Shown piece by piece: positions 1 through 6,711 of a DNA stretch of 7,512 nucleotides. How positions within the stretch are numbered: position 1 is the stretch's first letter; each line of letters opens with the position of its first letter. Origin of the DNA: Natronohydrobacter sp. (GTDB lineage Bacteria > Pseudomonadota > Alphaproteobacteria > Rhodobacterales > Rhodobacteraceae). Where the stretch lies: assembly GCA_007123015.1 (NCBI GenBank), contig SKSL01000272.1, forward strand, positions 1 through 7,512, written 5' to 3'. A program made the position numbers and the translations under genes. The notes below the pieces were generated by a model, which was not told where the DNA came from, did no database searches, and saw only the letters and a program-made list of their open reading frames with translations.

Positions 1-928
1 CCTGATGCTGTCGGATGCCCAGATGCTGGAGGTGTTCGATCTCGCTCGCCGTGAGGGGGCTTTGGTCATGGTTCATGCCGAAGGACATGATGCGATCCGC
101 TTCATGGCGCAGAAGTTGGAAGAGGCCGGAAAGACTGCACCATATTATCACGCAATCGCACATTCCAGCATCGCCGAGCGGGAGGCAACACACCGCGCCC
201 TGTCGCATGCAGAACTTGTCGATGTGCCCATCGTGATCGTGCATGTATCTGGTCAGGAACCTCTGGATGAGATTCGTGCTGCCAGACGACGCGGGCTCAA
301 TGTGATTGCAGAAACCTGTCCGCAATATCTCGTTCTGACCGCTGATGACCTCAAGGGCCTGAACATGGATTTCGAGGGTGCAAAATATGTGTGCTCGCCG
401 CCACCGCGCGATCTGGCCGCGCAAGCGGCCATCTGGCAGGGGTTGAAGGACGGATCTTTCGATATTTTCTCATCAGATCATGCACCTTTTCGGTTTCAGG
501 GAGAAAATAATACCGGAAAGGACAATCCCCGGGCGCGAACGTCCTTCAAATGGGTTCCCAATGGGCTACCAGGCGTAGAGACACGTATGGCCATCTTGTT
601 TTCCGAAGGTGTCAGTAAGGGCCGGATCACCCAGGAGCGGTTTGTTGCACTGACGGCAACCAACCCCGCAAAAACCTATGGCCTTCACCCTCGCAAGGGT
701 TCCTTAATGATCGGTGCAGATGCTGATATCGTCCTTTGGGATCCTGCTGAGGAATGGATGCTTCGGCAGGCGAATTTGAACCACGGTTCCGATTACACAC
801 CTTATGAGGGTATGCAATTAACGGGCCGTCCGGTTCATACCATCTTGAGGGGAAAAACCATTGCGACCCGGGGTGGCTTGACCGGAGATCAGAACGGTGG
901 CGAGTACCTCGTCCGGGCAGGTAGGTGA
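1..928 (+). CDS. hydA: Dihydropyrimidinase / D-hydantoinase, C-terminal part (5' end outside window)
   Basis: A cyclic-amidohydrolase-superfamily enzyme that hydrolytically opens dihydropyrimidine or 5-substituted hydantoin rings in the cytoplasm, usually in reductive pyrimidine breakdown. The reading frame is open from the left edge (codons begin at base 2) to TGA at 926-928. About 308 residues are present against roughly 480 for the family, so the N-terminal third, with the first His-x-His pair and the carbamylated lysine, is missing. Visible family landmarks: VHAEG, with a metal-ligand His at bases 74-76; IVHVSG, with the second His at 242-244; ETCPQYLVLT; CSPPPRD; SSDHAPF, with the metal/catalytic Asp at 476-478; GLPGVETR; NPAKTYGLHPRKGSL followed by GADADIVLWDP; and the C-terminal DYTPYEGMQLTGRPVHTILRG. 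All are close to consensus, with no sign of decay. Dihydropyrimidinase and D-hydantoinase cannot be separated by motifs. It is convergent with the kinase gene; its operon partners must lie to the left. Confidence 0.9.
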   Translation, partial: LMLSDAQMLEVFDLARREGALVMVHAEGHDAIRFMAQKLEEAGKTAPYYHAIAHSSIAEREATHRALSHAELVDVPIVIVHVSGQEPLDEIRAARRRGLNVIAETCPQYLVLTADDLKGLNMDFEGAKYVCSPPPRDLAAQAAIWQGLKDGSFDIFSSDHAPFRFQGENNTGKDNPRARTSFKWVPNGLPGVETRMAILFSEGVSKGRITQERFVALTATNPAKTYGLHPRKGSLMIGADADIVLWDPAEEWMLRQANLNHGSDYTPYEGMQLTGRPVHTILRGKTIATRGGLTGDQNGGEYLVRAGR

Positions 929-990
929 CGTGCAGATCGAACCCGTGAGTGAGAAAGGAGCTATGCGGGAGTTTGGATGATATGGTCTGA

Positions 991-1113
991 TCAGGCGGCG
1001 CGGTTTTCGGTTGCGCTCTTGAAGACATCGTCGGTGAATGTGACGACCATGTCCGGGGGGTGAATCAATTCGCCGCACCAGATTTGTGGGTAACTGCAAG
1101 CAGAACCGGGCGG
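991..1113 (-). pseudogene. Unidentified coding-like tail (about 40 codons), possible gene remnant
   Basis: On the - strand a frame is open from an upstream TAA (1114-1116) to TGA at 991-993. Its last 34 codons read naturally, including IWCGELIHPPDMVVTFTDDV and ending TENRAA. Third positions are strongly G/C (for example atc, ggc, cac, ccc, gac, gtc, ttc, aag, cgc, gcc), as in the real genes of this window. There is no plausible start codon or ribosome site, so it is better explained as the 3' end of a truncated gene than as a small complete gene. I do not recognise the family. A chance frame in GC-rich DNA remains possible. Confidence 0.3.
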
Positions 1114-1121
1114 TTACTTTT
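1090..1121 (+). terminator. Hairpin cluster with T tract, possible terminator of the hydantoinase transcript
   Basis: GTAA at 1090-1093 pairs with TTAC at 1114-1117. The outer stem encloses two smaller hairpins: CTGC-AA-GCAG (1094-1103) and AACC-GGGC-GGTT (1104-1115). TTTT follows at 1118-1121. The site lies about 160 bases after the hydantoinase stop and just beyond the 3' end of the convergent kinase gene, where a terminator is expected. Stems are short and the T tract is only four bases, so termination is inferred and weakly supported. Confidence 0.3.
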
Positions 1122-1136
1122 CTGTCGAATTTCGGA

Positions 1137-4100
1137 TCACTGTCTCGCCCGCATTAGAGCGTCTCGCAATTCGTCACGCCGAAATGGTTTTGGCAAGGTG
1201 CCGATGAACCCGGCTGCAAGATAGGCGTCGATCTGATCCGGCATCACATTGGCTGTAGCCGCAAGGGCGGGTGGCAGTTGTGCTCCGGATCCAGCCGCCT
1301 CTTGCTGCATCTGGCACAAGGCCTCCAACCCGTCCATGACCGGCATGGAAATATCCAGCAAGACGAGATCGAACTCGTTCTGTCGCCATATTGCGACAGC
1401 TTCCGCCCCATCCTGCGCGAAAATGCAGTGAATGCCCAGACGTGCCATCAGAACCGAGAGCAGCTTGCGATTGGTGGCATTATCATCGGCCACAAGAACA
1501 CGAAGCCCACGGAGCATCTCAGCATCAGGGTCGCCGTCTGCGGTCGCGCCATCGGTTGGCAAAGAACTGGTGTTGGCTCCGATCTCGACCGGGAGCGAGA
1601 GACGCAACTCGATGCTTGTGCCCTTGCAGGGCGTGCTTGCAATGCTGATCGTGCCACTCATCATGTCGACCAGCCGCTTCACGATGGTCATGCCAAGCCC
1701 GGTGCCCCCGAAGCGGCGCACCGTGCCTGACTCGGCCTGCTCGAAGGGTCGGAACACACGTGAAAGCTGTTCTTCCGACATGCCGATGCCTGTGTCGGAA
1801 ACCTTGAACAGGATGTCCTGTTCATCGACGGGCGTCACTTGCAGCGTGACTGCGCCGTTTTCCGTAAACTTCACCGCATTTCCCAGTAGATTGTGCAGGA
1901 TCTGACGAATGCGTGTTTCGTCGCCGATGCGGCGCAGGACGGCGCACATCGCGCAGTTCAGGTTGAATTCGATCCCTTTGGCCCGTGCATTCGTGCCATG
2001 AAGCGAGCCAAGCTCATCGACGAGGGAAAGCAAATCGAAAGGCGCCGGATGAAGATCGAGCTTCCCTGCCTCGACCCGCGCCAGGTCAAGTATATCGTTG
2101 AGCAGGGACAGCAAGTTCCAACCCGAATCGCGGATTGTGTCCAGCATGTCGCGCTGATCCGTCTGCAGGGTCGTGTCCGCCAGCAGATCGGCCATTCCGA
2201 GCACGCCGTTCAGGGGGGTCCGGATTTCATGGCTCATATTGGCCAGGAATTCCGATTTGGCGCGGTTGGCATCTTCGGCCGCTTCACGGGCGCGGGTGAT
2301 TTCGGTGATGTCGACACGCAAGCCCACCCGGCCGCCATTGCTGGTGGGCATCTCGTAGATCCGCAGAACGCGCCCATCGGCCAGTCGCTGGATCACCGGT
2401 TCGCGCGCTTCGGCGTGTTGTCGAAGCCGCTCGGCCAGCCAATCCTGCTCGCGACCGCGCGCATCGGCAATCTCGCCTACGGCGATCGCCTTGCGCAAGA
2501 TGTCCTCGAAACGGGCACCCGGCACCATTGCCGGCGCCGTCAACGGATAGACAGCGCGATAGCGGTCGTTGCACAAAACGAGCTTGTCCTCGGCGTCGAA
2601 CAGCACGAAACCGTCTTGTAAGGCCTCGATGGCCGCAATGAGTTGCGCGCGCGCCTGACTTGCATCGGCCTCGGCCGCGCGCGCCGCCTCGCGCGCAGTG
2701 TGTAGTTCGGTGATATCCACTCGCAGCCCGACCCGCCCTCCGTCACGCGTCTTGCGCTCCACGATTTGTAATACGGTGCCGTCCGACAGGGTCTGCGTGA
2801 TCGGGCGTTGCGAGCAATGGGCAGCAAGACGTTCTTGCAGCCACTCCTCCTCGCGCCCGATGGCTGCTGCGTATTGGCCACGATCAAGGCCGTAGCGCAG
2901 GATGTCCTTGAAGCGCGTTCCCTCAACCATGGCCGGGGCGCTGGCAGCGTAAAGCTCGCGATAGCGCCGATTGGCCAGAACCAATCGGTCATCGGCGTCA
3001 TAATAGACGAAACCGTCATCAAGTGCATCGACGGCGGCGACCAGTTGCGCGCGGGCCTGATCTGCGGATTTACGCGCAGCCTGTGTCGCATCTTGCGCGG
3101 CGATCAGTTCGGTTATGTCGGTTTCTACCGCGATGAAGCCGATATGCTGGCCCTGTGCGTCAAATCGCGGCTGTATCTCCAGCCGCAGCCAATAGTCCTG
3201 CCCCGAGCGGCTGCGATTGAGGATATCCGCTTCGACTGGCTCGATCGCACGAAGGGCACGGCCAATGCGCGCAATCGTGGCGGGATCGGTGCGTTCCGAC
3301 TGCAGGAAATCCCCGGGTCGCCTGCCTTTGACATCATCAAGCGTCCACCCGGTGCGATCCTCAAACGCCGAGTTGACCCATTCGATCCGCCCTGTGCTGT
3401 CGGCGACAACCACCAGGTTCTTGGTGAATCGCGCGACACTGCTCAGCCTTTCAAGCTGCTCAAGTTGCGCGCGTTCCTCTGCTATGTCCTCGACAAGGCT
3501 CCAGATCAGGTCGCGGCCGTCGCGTCCGGTCACCTTCACGCCTTGCAGACGCACCGGATAGCGTGTGCCGTCTTTGCGGACATAGTGCTTTTCGAACGGA
3601 CCGTAGCGACCAGTCTCGCGCAGTTGCGCCAGCGCCTGCGCTTCGGCTTCGGTATGTTTCCCGGGTGTGATGTCCCAGAAATTTTGTGCGGTGAACTCTT
3701 CGCGGGTATAGCCCGTCGGCGCAATCAGCGCCGGGTTCAGGTCAAGGAAGGTACCGGTTTCCAGATCGTTCAGCGCAATGCCGATTGGGGAGAGGTCCAC
3801 CAAAGCAGCATACAAGGCTTCTCGCTCGCGCAGCTTCGCCTCGGCCTCGACCCGCTCGGTGATGTCAGTAACCATCGCGATGGCCGAAACCATGTTTCCG
3901 TCGGAATCCATACGTGGGCGGGACGACATGCTGACCCACAGCGCATTGCCATCCGCACGCTGGAGCCGGAAATCATCGCGCTCGGTCGCGCCTCCCCTGC
4001 GCTCTGCGAACATGGACAGCGCTTTCGCGCGCCATTCTTCATCCATGAAATCGGTAAAGGCGCGCCCGATCATGGTCTCGACCGACAGACCCAGCATCTG

Positions 4101-4613
4101 CGCCATGCGCAGATTGGCGTAGATGGTCATCCCTTGCGCGTCGATAACCCAGACCCCGTCATGGGCCAGCTCGACGATATCGGCCAGATCCGCAAGGCGT
4201 GCGCGCTCCTCGCGCCTTGCTGTGATGTCCTCGAATGTGCCGTAGAAACGCACCACCCTGCCATTGCGTAATTCACAGGCCCCGGTCGTGCGCACCCAGA
4301 GCCTGCGGCCCTTCGCAGTGATGAAGGGCAGTTCCAGATCGTAGGGCGTGCCGTGGTCCCGAAGCGCCGCCAATGCCGGATCGAGGATGGCGCGTGCTTC
4401 GGGTGGGTAGAAGGATAGCGCCATATCCATTGAGGGGGCTGCGTCTGGCGCGATTTCGTGAATCGTACAGGTGACTTCTGACCAGAATGCGGTGCCATTC
4501 AGCAGATCGACCTCATAGCTGCCAACCCCTGAAATCGCCTCGACCTCTGCGGCGCGCTCAGCCGCGCTGCTTACGTTGTTTTGACCCAAGGATGCAGGCT
4601 TGGACGTTTCCAT
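1137..4613 (-). CDS. Soluble hybrid sensor histidine kinase/response regulator with six PAS domains
   Basis: A signalling kinase that autophosphorylates on His and passes the phosphate to its own receiver domain. Numbering is from the ATG at 4611-4613 (METSKPAS), 1158 residues. Domains: PAS1 about 20-135, PAS2 145-253, PAS3 262-380, PAS4 387-503, PAS5 515-636, PAS6 650-771, most ending in a D-I-T/A-E type motif. HisKA follows with NMSHEIRTPLNGV (H795), then HATPase_c with N912 in the N box, DTGIGMS (D940) and GGTGLGMT (G969 onward). REC occupies about 1037-1152, with the acidic pair D1043/D1044, phospho-acceptor D1087 in LLDISMPVMDG and K1142 in PKPF. All catalytic residues are present. No signal peptide or membrane segment is visible, so a cytoplasmic sensor is inferred. 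No HPt domain is fused; relay through a separate HPt (ChpT in alphaproteobacteria) is an inference. In-frame starts at 4634 (ATG) and 4709 (GTG) would add an Arg-rich, non-domain leader; the 4613 start has a weak CGGGA seven bases upstream. Ligand and output are unknown. Confidence 0.93.
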   Translation of the reverse strand: METSKPASLGQNNVSSAAERAAEVEAISGVGSYEVDLLNGTAFWSEVTCTIHEIAPDAAPSMDMALSFYPPEARAILDPALAALRDHGTPYDLELPFITAKGRRLWVRTTGACELRNGRVVRFYGTFEDITARREERARLADLADIVELAHDGVWVIDAQGMTIYANLRMAQMLGLSVETMIGRAFTDFMDEEWRAKALSMFAERRGGATERDDFRLQRADGNALWVSMSSRPRMDSDGNMVSAIAMVTDITERVEAEAKLREREALYAALVDLSPIGIALNDLETGTFLDLNPALIAPTGYTREEFTAQNFWDITPGKHTEAEAQALAQLRETGRYGPFEKHYVRKDGTRYPVRLQGVKVTGRDGRDLIWSLVEDIAEERAQLEQLERLSSVARFTKNLVVVADSTGRIEWVNSAFEDRTGWTLDDVKGRRPGDFLQSERTDPATIARIGRALRAIEPVEADILNRSRSGQDYWLRLEIQPRFDAQGQHIGFIAVETDITELIAAQDATQAARKSADQARAQLVAAVDALDDGFVYYDADDRLVLANRRYRELYAASAPAMVEGTRFKDILRYGLDRGQYAAAIGREEEWLQERLAAHCSQRPITQTLSDGTVLQIVERKTRDGGRVGLRVDITELHTAREAARAAEADASQARAQLIAAIEALQDGFVLFDAEDKLVLCNDRYRAVYPLTAPAMVPGARFEDILRKAIAVGEIADARGREQDWLAERLRQHAEAREPVIQRLADGRVLRIYEMPTSNGGRVGLRVDITEITRAREAAEDANRAKSEFLANMSHEIRTPLNGVLGMADLLADTTLQTDQRDMLDTIRDSGWNLLSLLNDILDLARVEAGKLDLHPAPFDLLSLVDELGSLHGTNARAKGIEFNLNCAMCAVLRRIGDETRIRQILHNLLGNAVKFTENGAVTLQVTPVDEQDILFKVSDTGIGMSEEQLSRVFRPFEQAESGTVRRFGGTGLGMTIVKRLVDMMSGTISIASTPCKGTSIELRLSLPVEIGANTSSLPTDGATADGDPDAEMLRGLRVLVADDNATNRKLLSVLMARLGIHCIFAQDGAEAVAIWRQNEFDLVLLDISMPVMDGLEALCQMQQEAAGSGAQLPPALAATANVMPDQIDAYLAAGFIGTLPKPFRRDELRDALMRARQ

Positions 4614-4871
4614 AATAGCGTCCCGAAGTCTCATGCGCGCGCAGCGTTGAAGGGTTTGCCCGCCGACGCCGCGGCGCGTGCCGCACCTGACGACGCGTCG
4701 CACCAGCACGCCCCGCGAGGTATTTCGCCCGGCATTGACATGGTAACAACATCACCAAGGCAGCGTCTGTTCATTCGGTTTTCCTGCCACACCATCAAGC
4801 GTTCTCAATCGGTAATGCAAAAATCACAATTCATTTCAGAGCTAAAGTATCGACATGAAATAACGATATTC

Positions 4872-4889
4872 AGTTGATGATAGTCAACT
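4872..4889. promoter_or_regulatory. Inverted repeat AGTTGA-n6-TCAACT, possible operator
   Basis: AGTTGA at 4872-4877 is an exact reverse complement of TCAACT at 4884-4889, with six bases between. It lies in the AT-rich stretch about 260 bases upstream of the kinase start and just beyond the stop of the unidentified gene tail on the - strand. It could be a regulator site for the kinase or a weak hairpin at the end of the remnant. Six-base arms arise by chance easily, so support is modest. Confidence 0.25.
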
Positions 4890-4900
4890 CTGGCGAAACA

Positions 4901-5043
4901 CTATCGCAGCCGGGTTAACAGATCTTTGCGACCAATGAAGGCCTGCGCTTGTGTTTCGGGCTTGATGCGGGTTTTGCTTCCCAGGTCTTCGTCAGCCCAG
5001 ACCTTTGCATGGCAGGTTTTCCACACCGACCAACGTCTGAAGC
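4901..5043 (-). pseudogene. 3' tail of an unidentified gene, truncated next to the IS66 remnant
   Basis: On the - strand a frame is open for 59 codons, from an upstream stop (TAA, 5081-5083) to TAG at 4901-4903. The last 47 or so codons have strongly G/C-ending codons and read like a real protein end: WKTCHAKVWADEDLGSKTR, then KPETQAQAFIGRKDLLTRLR and stop. No start codon or ribosome site is credible. The natural-looking part stops close to GTAACC at 5044-5049, which could be the end of the IS66-type element, so the 5' part of the gene may have been lost by insertion and later deletion. I do not recognise the family. Distinguishing it from chance needs a protein search. Confidence 0.4.
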
Positions 5044-5109
5044 GTAACCGGGGCTTGTCGTGAGTGTCTATCGCGTATTCTTACGGACGTACATGAGAAC
5101 ACTTCCCGC
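5044..5109 (+). mobile_element. Possible left end of the IS66-type element
   Basis: The bases GTAACCGGGGCTTGTCG begin at 5044, and the decayed orf1 starts 66 bases later, a spacing normal for IS66 elements, whose terminal repeats usually start with GTAA. To the left lies the truncated gene tail, consistent with an insertion boundary. Without the right end or an 8-bp target duplication this boundary is a guess. Confidence 0.25.
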
Positions 5110-5481
5110 ATGCAAGTTTTGTCAGTTTCTGACACGGGCCGGTGCTGTCGTTGGACGGATGATAAGAAGATCGGGATCGTTGATGAAAGCCATTACGACG
5201 GCGCGACACTGGCCGAGGTTGCGCGACGCCATGAGATATCGCGCTCGGTGCTGTATGATTGGTGCTATCGGCAGACCTGTGGGGCGCTTGGGGCTCTGCG
5301 CAATTCATGCGCCTTGTCCCCCAAGAGGACGGGCCATCTTCTGAAGACTTTCCCCCTGTCACTGTCGCAACCGACTGTGATGACAATCGATCTTGGCACG
5401 CGCTGTCATCTGTCGACCCTGTCCGATTTTGATATGGAGGCTGCTGCACGTTTTCTGAACGGCCTGGCGATGCGGCCGTGA
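5110..5481 (+). pseudogene. tnpA: Decayed IS66-family transposition protein (orf1/TnpA) remnant
   Basis: The N-terminal part matches the IS66 orf1 helix-turn-helix pattern: CCRWTDDKKIGIVDESHYDG, then ATLAEVARRHEISRSVLYDW (residues about 13-51 from ATG 5110). IS66 orf1 proteins are small DNA-binding proteins needed for transposition. After residue 54 (base 5271) this frame stops looking like the family, but the frame starting at 5271 continues with WGAWGSAQFMRLVPQEDG and FPPVTVATD, typical of the linker. Near 5380 the original frame resumes as VMTIDLGTRCHLSTL and DMEAAARFLNGLAM, the usual C-terminal piece, ending at TGA 5479-5481. So one indel near 5271 and a compensating one near 5375-5385 scrambled the middle. 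No tnpB or tnpC follows. GTAACC at 5044 could be the left terminal repeat, since IS66 ends typically begin GTAA; no matching TTAC end was found before the LacI gene. Confidence 0.7.
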
Positions 5482-5554
5482 TCGCGCATCCGCTCATGCA
5501 CTGTGCAGCGGTGGTTTCGCCCTCTTCCAACAGGACGGAAAGCTGAAATTAAAT

Positions 5555-5573
5555 CATGCAAAGGTTTTGCATG
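5555..5573. promoter_or_regulatory. Perfect 8-bp inverted repeat, candidate operator upstream of the LacI gene
   Basis: CATGCAAA (5555-5562) and TTTGCATG (5566-5573) are exact reverse complements separated by GGT. The 19-bp dyad sits about 100 bases before the GTG start of the regulator gene and after the IS66 remnant, in the only noncoding DNA that could carry the regulator's promoter. A two-fold symmetric site of this size fits a dimeric regulator, either self-control by the LacI-type protein or control by another factor. It lacks the T tract of a terminator. A weak -10-like GATAAT lies downstream at 5614-5619, but no well-spaced -35 goes with it. Confidence 0.5.
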
Positions 5574-5659
5574 GTGCTGATGGTCATATTTTCCTTGTTG
5601 AAAGTTTGCGCGCGATAATACTAAAACTGCAATCGTTAAGTTTTGGTCTGACTATTTGT

Positions 5660-5677
5660 AAGGGACAGTGTCCAGTG
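5660..5677 (+). promoter_or_regulatory. Ribosome binding site fixing a GTG start for the LacI-type regulator
   Basis: AAGGGA at 5660-5665 lies nine bases before GTG at 5675-5677. This GTG is in frame with the helix-turn-helix and gives a protein of ordinary LacI length. A longer frame starting at TTG 5567 is rejected because it begins inside the inverted repeat and adds 36 residues unlike the family. Confidence 0.65.
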
Positions 5678-6706
5678 ACCGGGAAGAAGATACGCAACAT
5701 GGAAGAATTCGCGGCGGTCAGCGGGATATCTCGTCCGACCGTTTCGAAGTATTTTCAGGACCCTGACAGCGTTCGCTCGACGACCCGCAGGCGGATTGAG
5801 ACAGCGCTGGAGCATTATGACTTCCGACCCAACATCTTCGCGATGAACCAGAATCGCAAGCTGACAAAGATCGTTGGCGTGGTCGTCCCCTATCTGGCGG
5901 ACCCTTTCTTTGCAGAAATCGCGCGCCAGATCGAAAGGCGCTGCATCGATGCCGGGTTCTGGCCGATCCTGTTTTCGGCGCATGGTGAACAGAAGCTGGA
6001 AAACGCCATTCTTGAAAGTCTGCGTGTTCTGAAGCCTGCGGGCGTGCTGCTGGCCCCGCTAGGGCGCGTATCCGACCGCGCGGCGGTAGAGCGCTTTTGC
6101 GCTGATGTGCCAACGGTTATGTTTGACAGCAATATCGAAGGTGTTGGCAAGGTCTTTGTTGGTTCAGACAATTCTGACTTCGTAACCCAAAGCGTGGAAT
6201 ACCTGACGCGTACCGGCTCACCCCCTGTGCTGTTCGAAATGCGCAATCCCGCCAACCCCAATGCCAACAAACGCAGACTGGCCTTCATCGCCAATATGAA
6301 ACGACTGGGGAAAGATCCGCATATCGTCAAGATCGACGGCGAAGGCTGGGACTTCGAGCGGATCGGCTATGAAGGCGGGATCAAGGCCATACGGGAAAAA
6401 GCGTTTGCGACGAATACCATCCTGTGCAGCAATGATCGTCTGGCCGTGGGCCTTCTGACGGCCTGCTTCGAAGAGGGCCTGTCCGTGGGCTTTGGGGCGG
6501 AGCATGCGATGCGCGTGATGTCCCATGACGATCATCCGGTGTCACGCTTTACCTGTCCGCCGCTGACGACGGTCGCACACGATTATGATGGTGTTTCCAA
6601 CAAGGCGGTCGAGGTCCTGTTCCACATGATCGAGGACGGCGTCATTCCAGAAGAACGCAAAGAATTCCTGTATCCCACCAAGCTGATCCTGCGCAAATCG
6701 GCATAA
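5675..6706 (+). CDS. LacI-family transcriptional regulator of the adjacent polyol uptake locus
   Basis: A DNA-binding, sugar-responsive regulator of 343 residues from GTG 5675, the usual LacI/GalR length. The helix-turn-helix is residues about 6-50: IRNMEEFAAVSGISRPTVSK, then YFQDPDSVRSTTRRRIETAL. The periplasmic-binding-protein-like effector domain starts at about residue 66 with IVGVVVPYLADPFFAEIARQ and includes CSNDRLAVGLL and the C-terminal PPLTTVAHDYDGVSNKAVEV. The hinge is unusual: the family pattern PNxxARxL reads PNIFAMNQ (residues 52-59), so the Arg is Met57 and the minor-groove Leu is Gln59. It points the same way as the SmoE-like gene, 85 bases upstream of it, so local repression of polyol uptake relieved by sorbitol or mannitol is the natural inference. 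Activation cannot be excluded. Ends in KSA, TAA at 6704-6706. Confidence 0.9.
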   Translation: MTGKKIRNMEEFAAVSGISRPTVSKYFQDPDSVRSTTRRRIETALEHYDFRPNIFAMNQNRKLTKIVGVVVPYLADPFFAEIARQIERRCIDAGFWPILFSAHGEQKLENAILESLRVLKPAGVLLAPLGRVSDRAAVERFCADVPTVMFDSNIEGVGKVFVGSDNSDFVTQSVEYLTRTGSPPVLFEMRNPANPNANKRRLAFIANMKRLGKDPHIVKIDGEGWDFERIGYEGGIKAIREKAFATNTILCSNDRLAVGLLTACFEEGLSVGFGAEHAMRVMSHDDHPVSRFTCPPLTTVAHDYDGVSNKAVEVLFHMIEDGVIPEERKEFLYPTKLILRKSA

Positions 6707-6711
6707 AATTT

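Larger units (their letters stand above)
4614..5109. other. Intergenic region between the kinase gene and the IS66 remnant
   Basis: No intact gene is supported here. Bases 4614-4709 are GC-rich and would be 5' leader or an alternative N-terminal extension of the kinase. Bases about 4740-4900 are clearly more AT-rich than the flanks and should hold the kinase promoter on the - strand, but I could not find a convincing -35/-10 pair. The stretch also contains a 6-bp inverted repeat (4872-4889), a coding-like gene tail on the - strand (4901-5043) and a possible transposon end at 5044. Confidence 0.6.

Noticed and set aside
1893..2621. + strand open frame (242 codons) opposite the HisKA/PAS6 region
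   Set aside because: Antisense shadow of the histidine-kinase core, whose motifs are fully intact on the - strand.
3290..3330. PAS4 of the kinase as a LOV photoreceptor
   Set aside because: The surroundings resemble LOV, but the flavin-binding GRNCRFLQ motif reads GRRPGDFLQ. The adduct-forming cysteine is absent, so classical LOV photochemistry is not expected.
2808..4271. Long + strand open frame (487 codons) opposite the kinase
   Set aside because: It lies antisense to well-conserved PAS domains; its sequence has no domain, and such frames are common opposite GC-rich genes.
4614..4709. Kinase start at GTG 4709 or ATG 4634
   Set aside because: The added residues are Arg-rich and match no domain, and the upstream ribosome sites are poor. 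ATG 4613 is preferred, though 4634 is not excluded.
4735..4765. + strand promoter with TTGACA at 4735-4740
   Set aside because: The -35 is perfect, but no -10-like sequence follows at 15-19 bases and no gene starts downstream on that strand.
5081..5530. - strand open frame of 149 codons across the IS66 remnant
   Set aside because: It is antisense to recognisable IS66 orf1 sequence and has no family-like composition.
5567..5674. Extended N-terminus of the LacI-type regulator from TTG 5567
   Set aside because: It starts within the inverted repeat and adds 36 residues unlike the family; GTG 5675 has a good ribosome site and gives the normal length.
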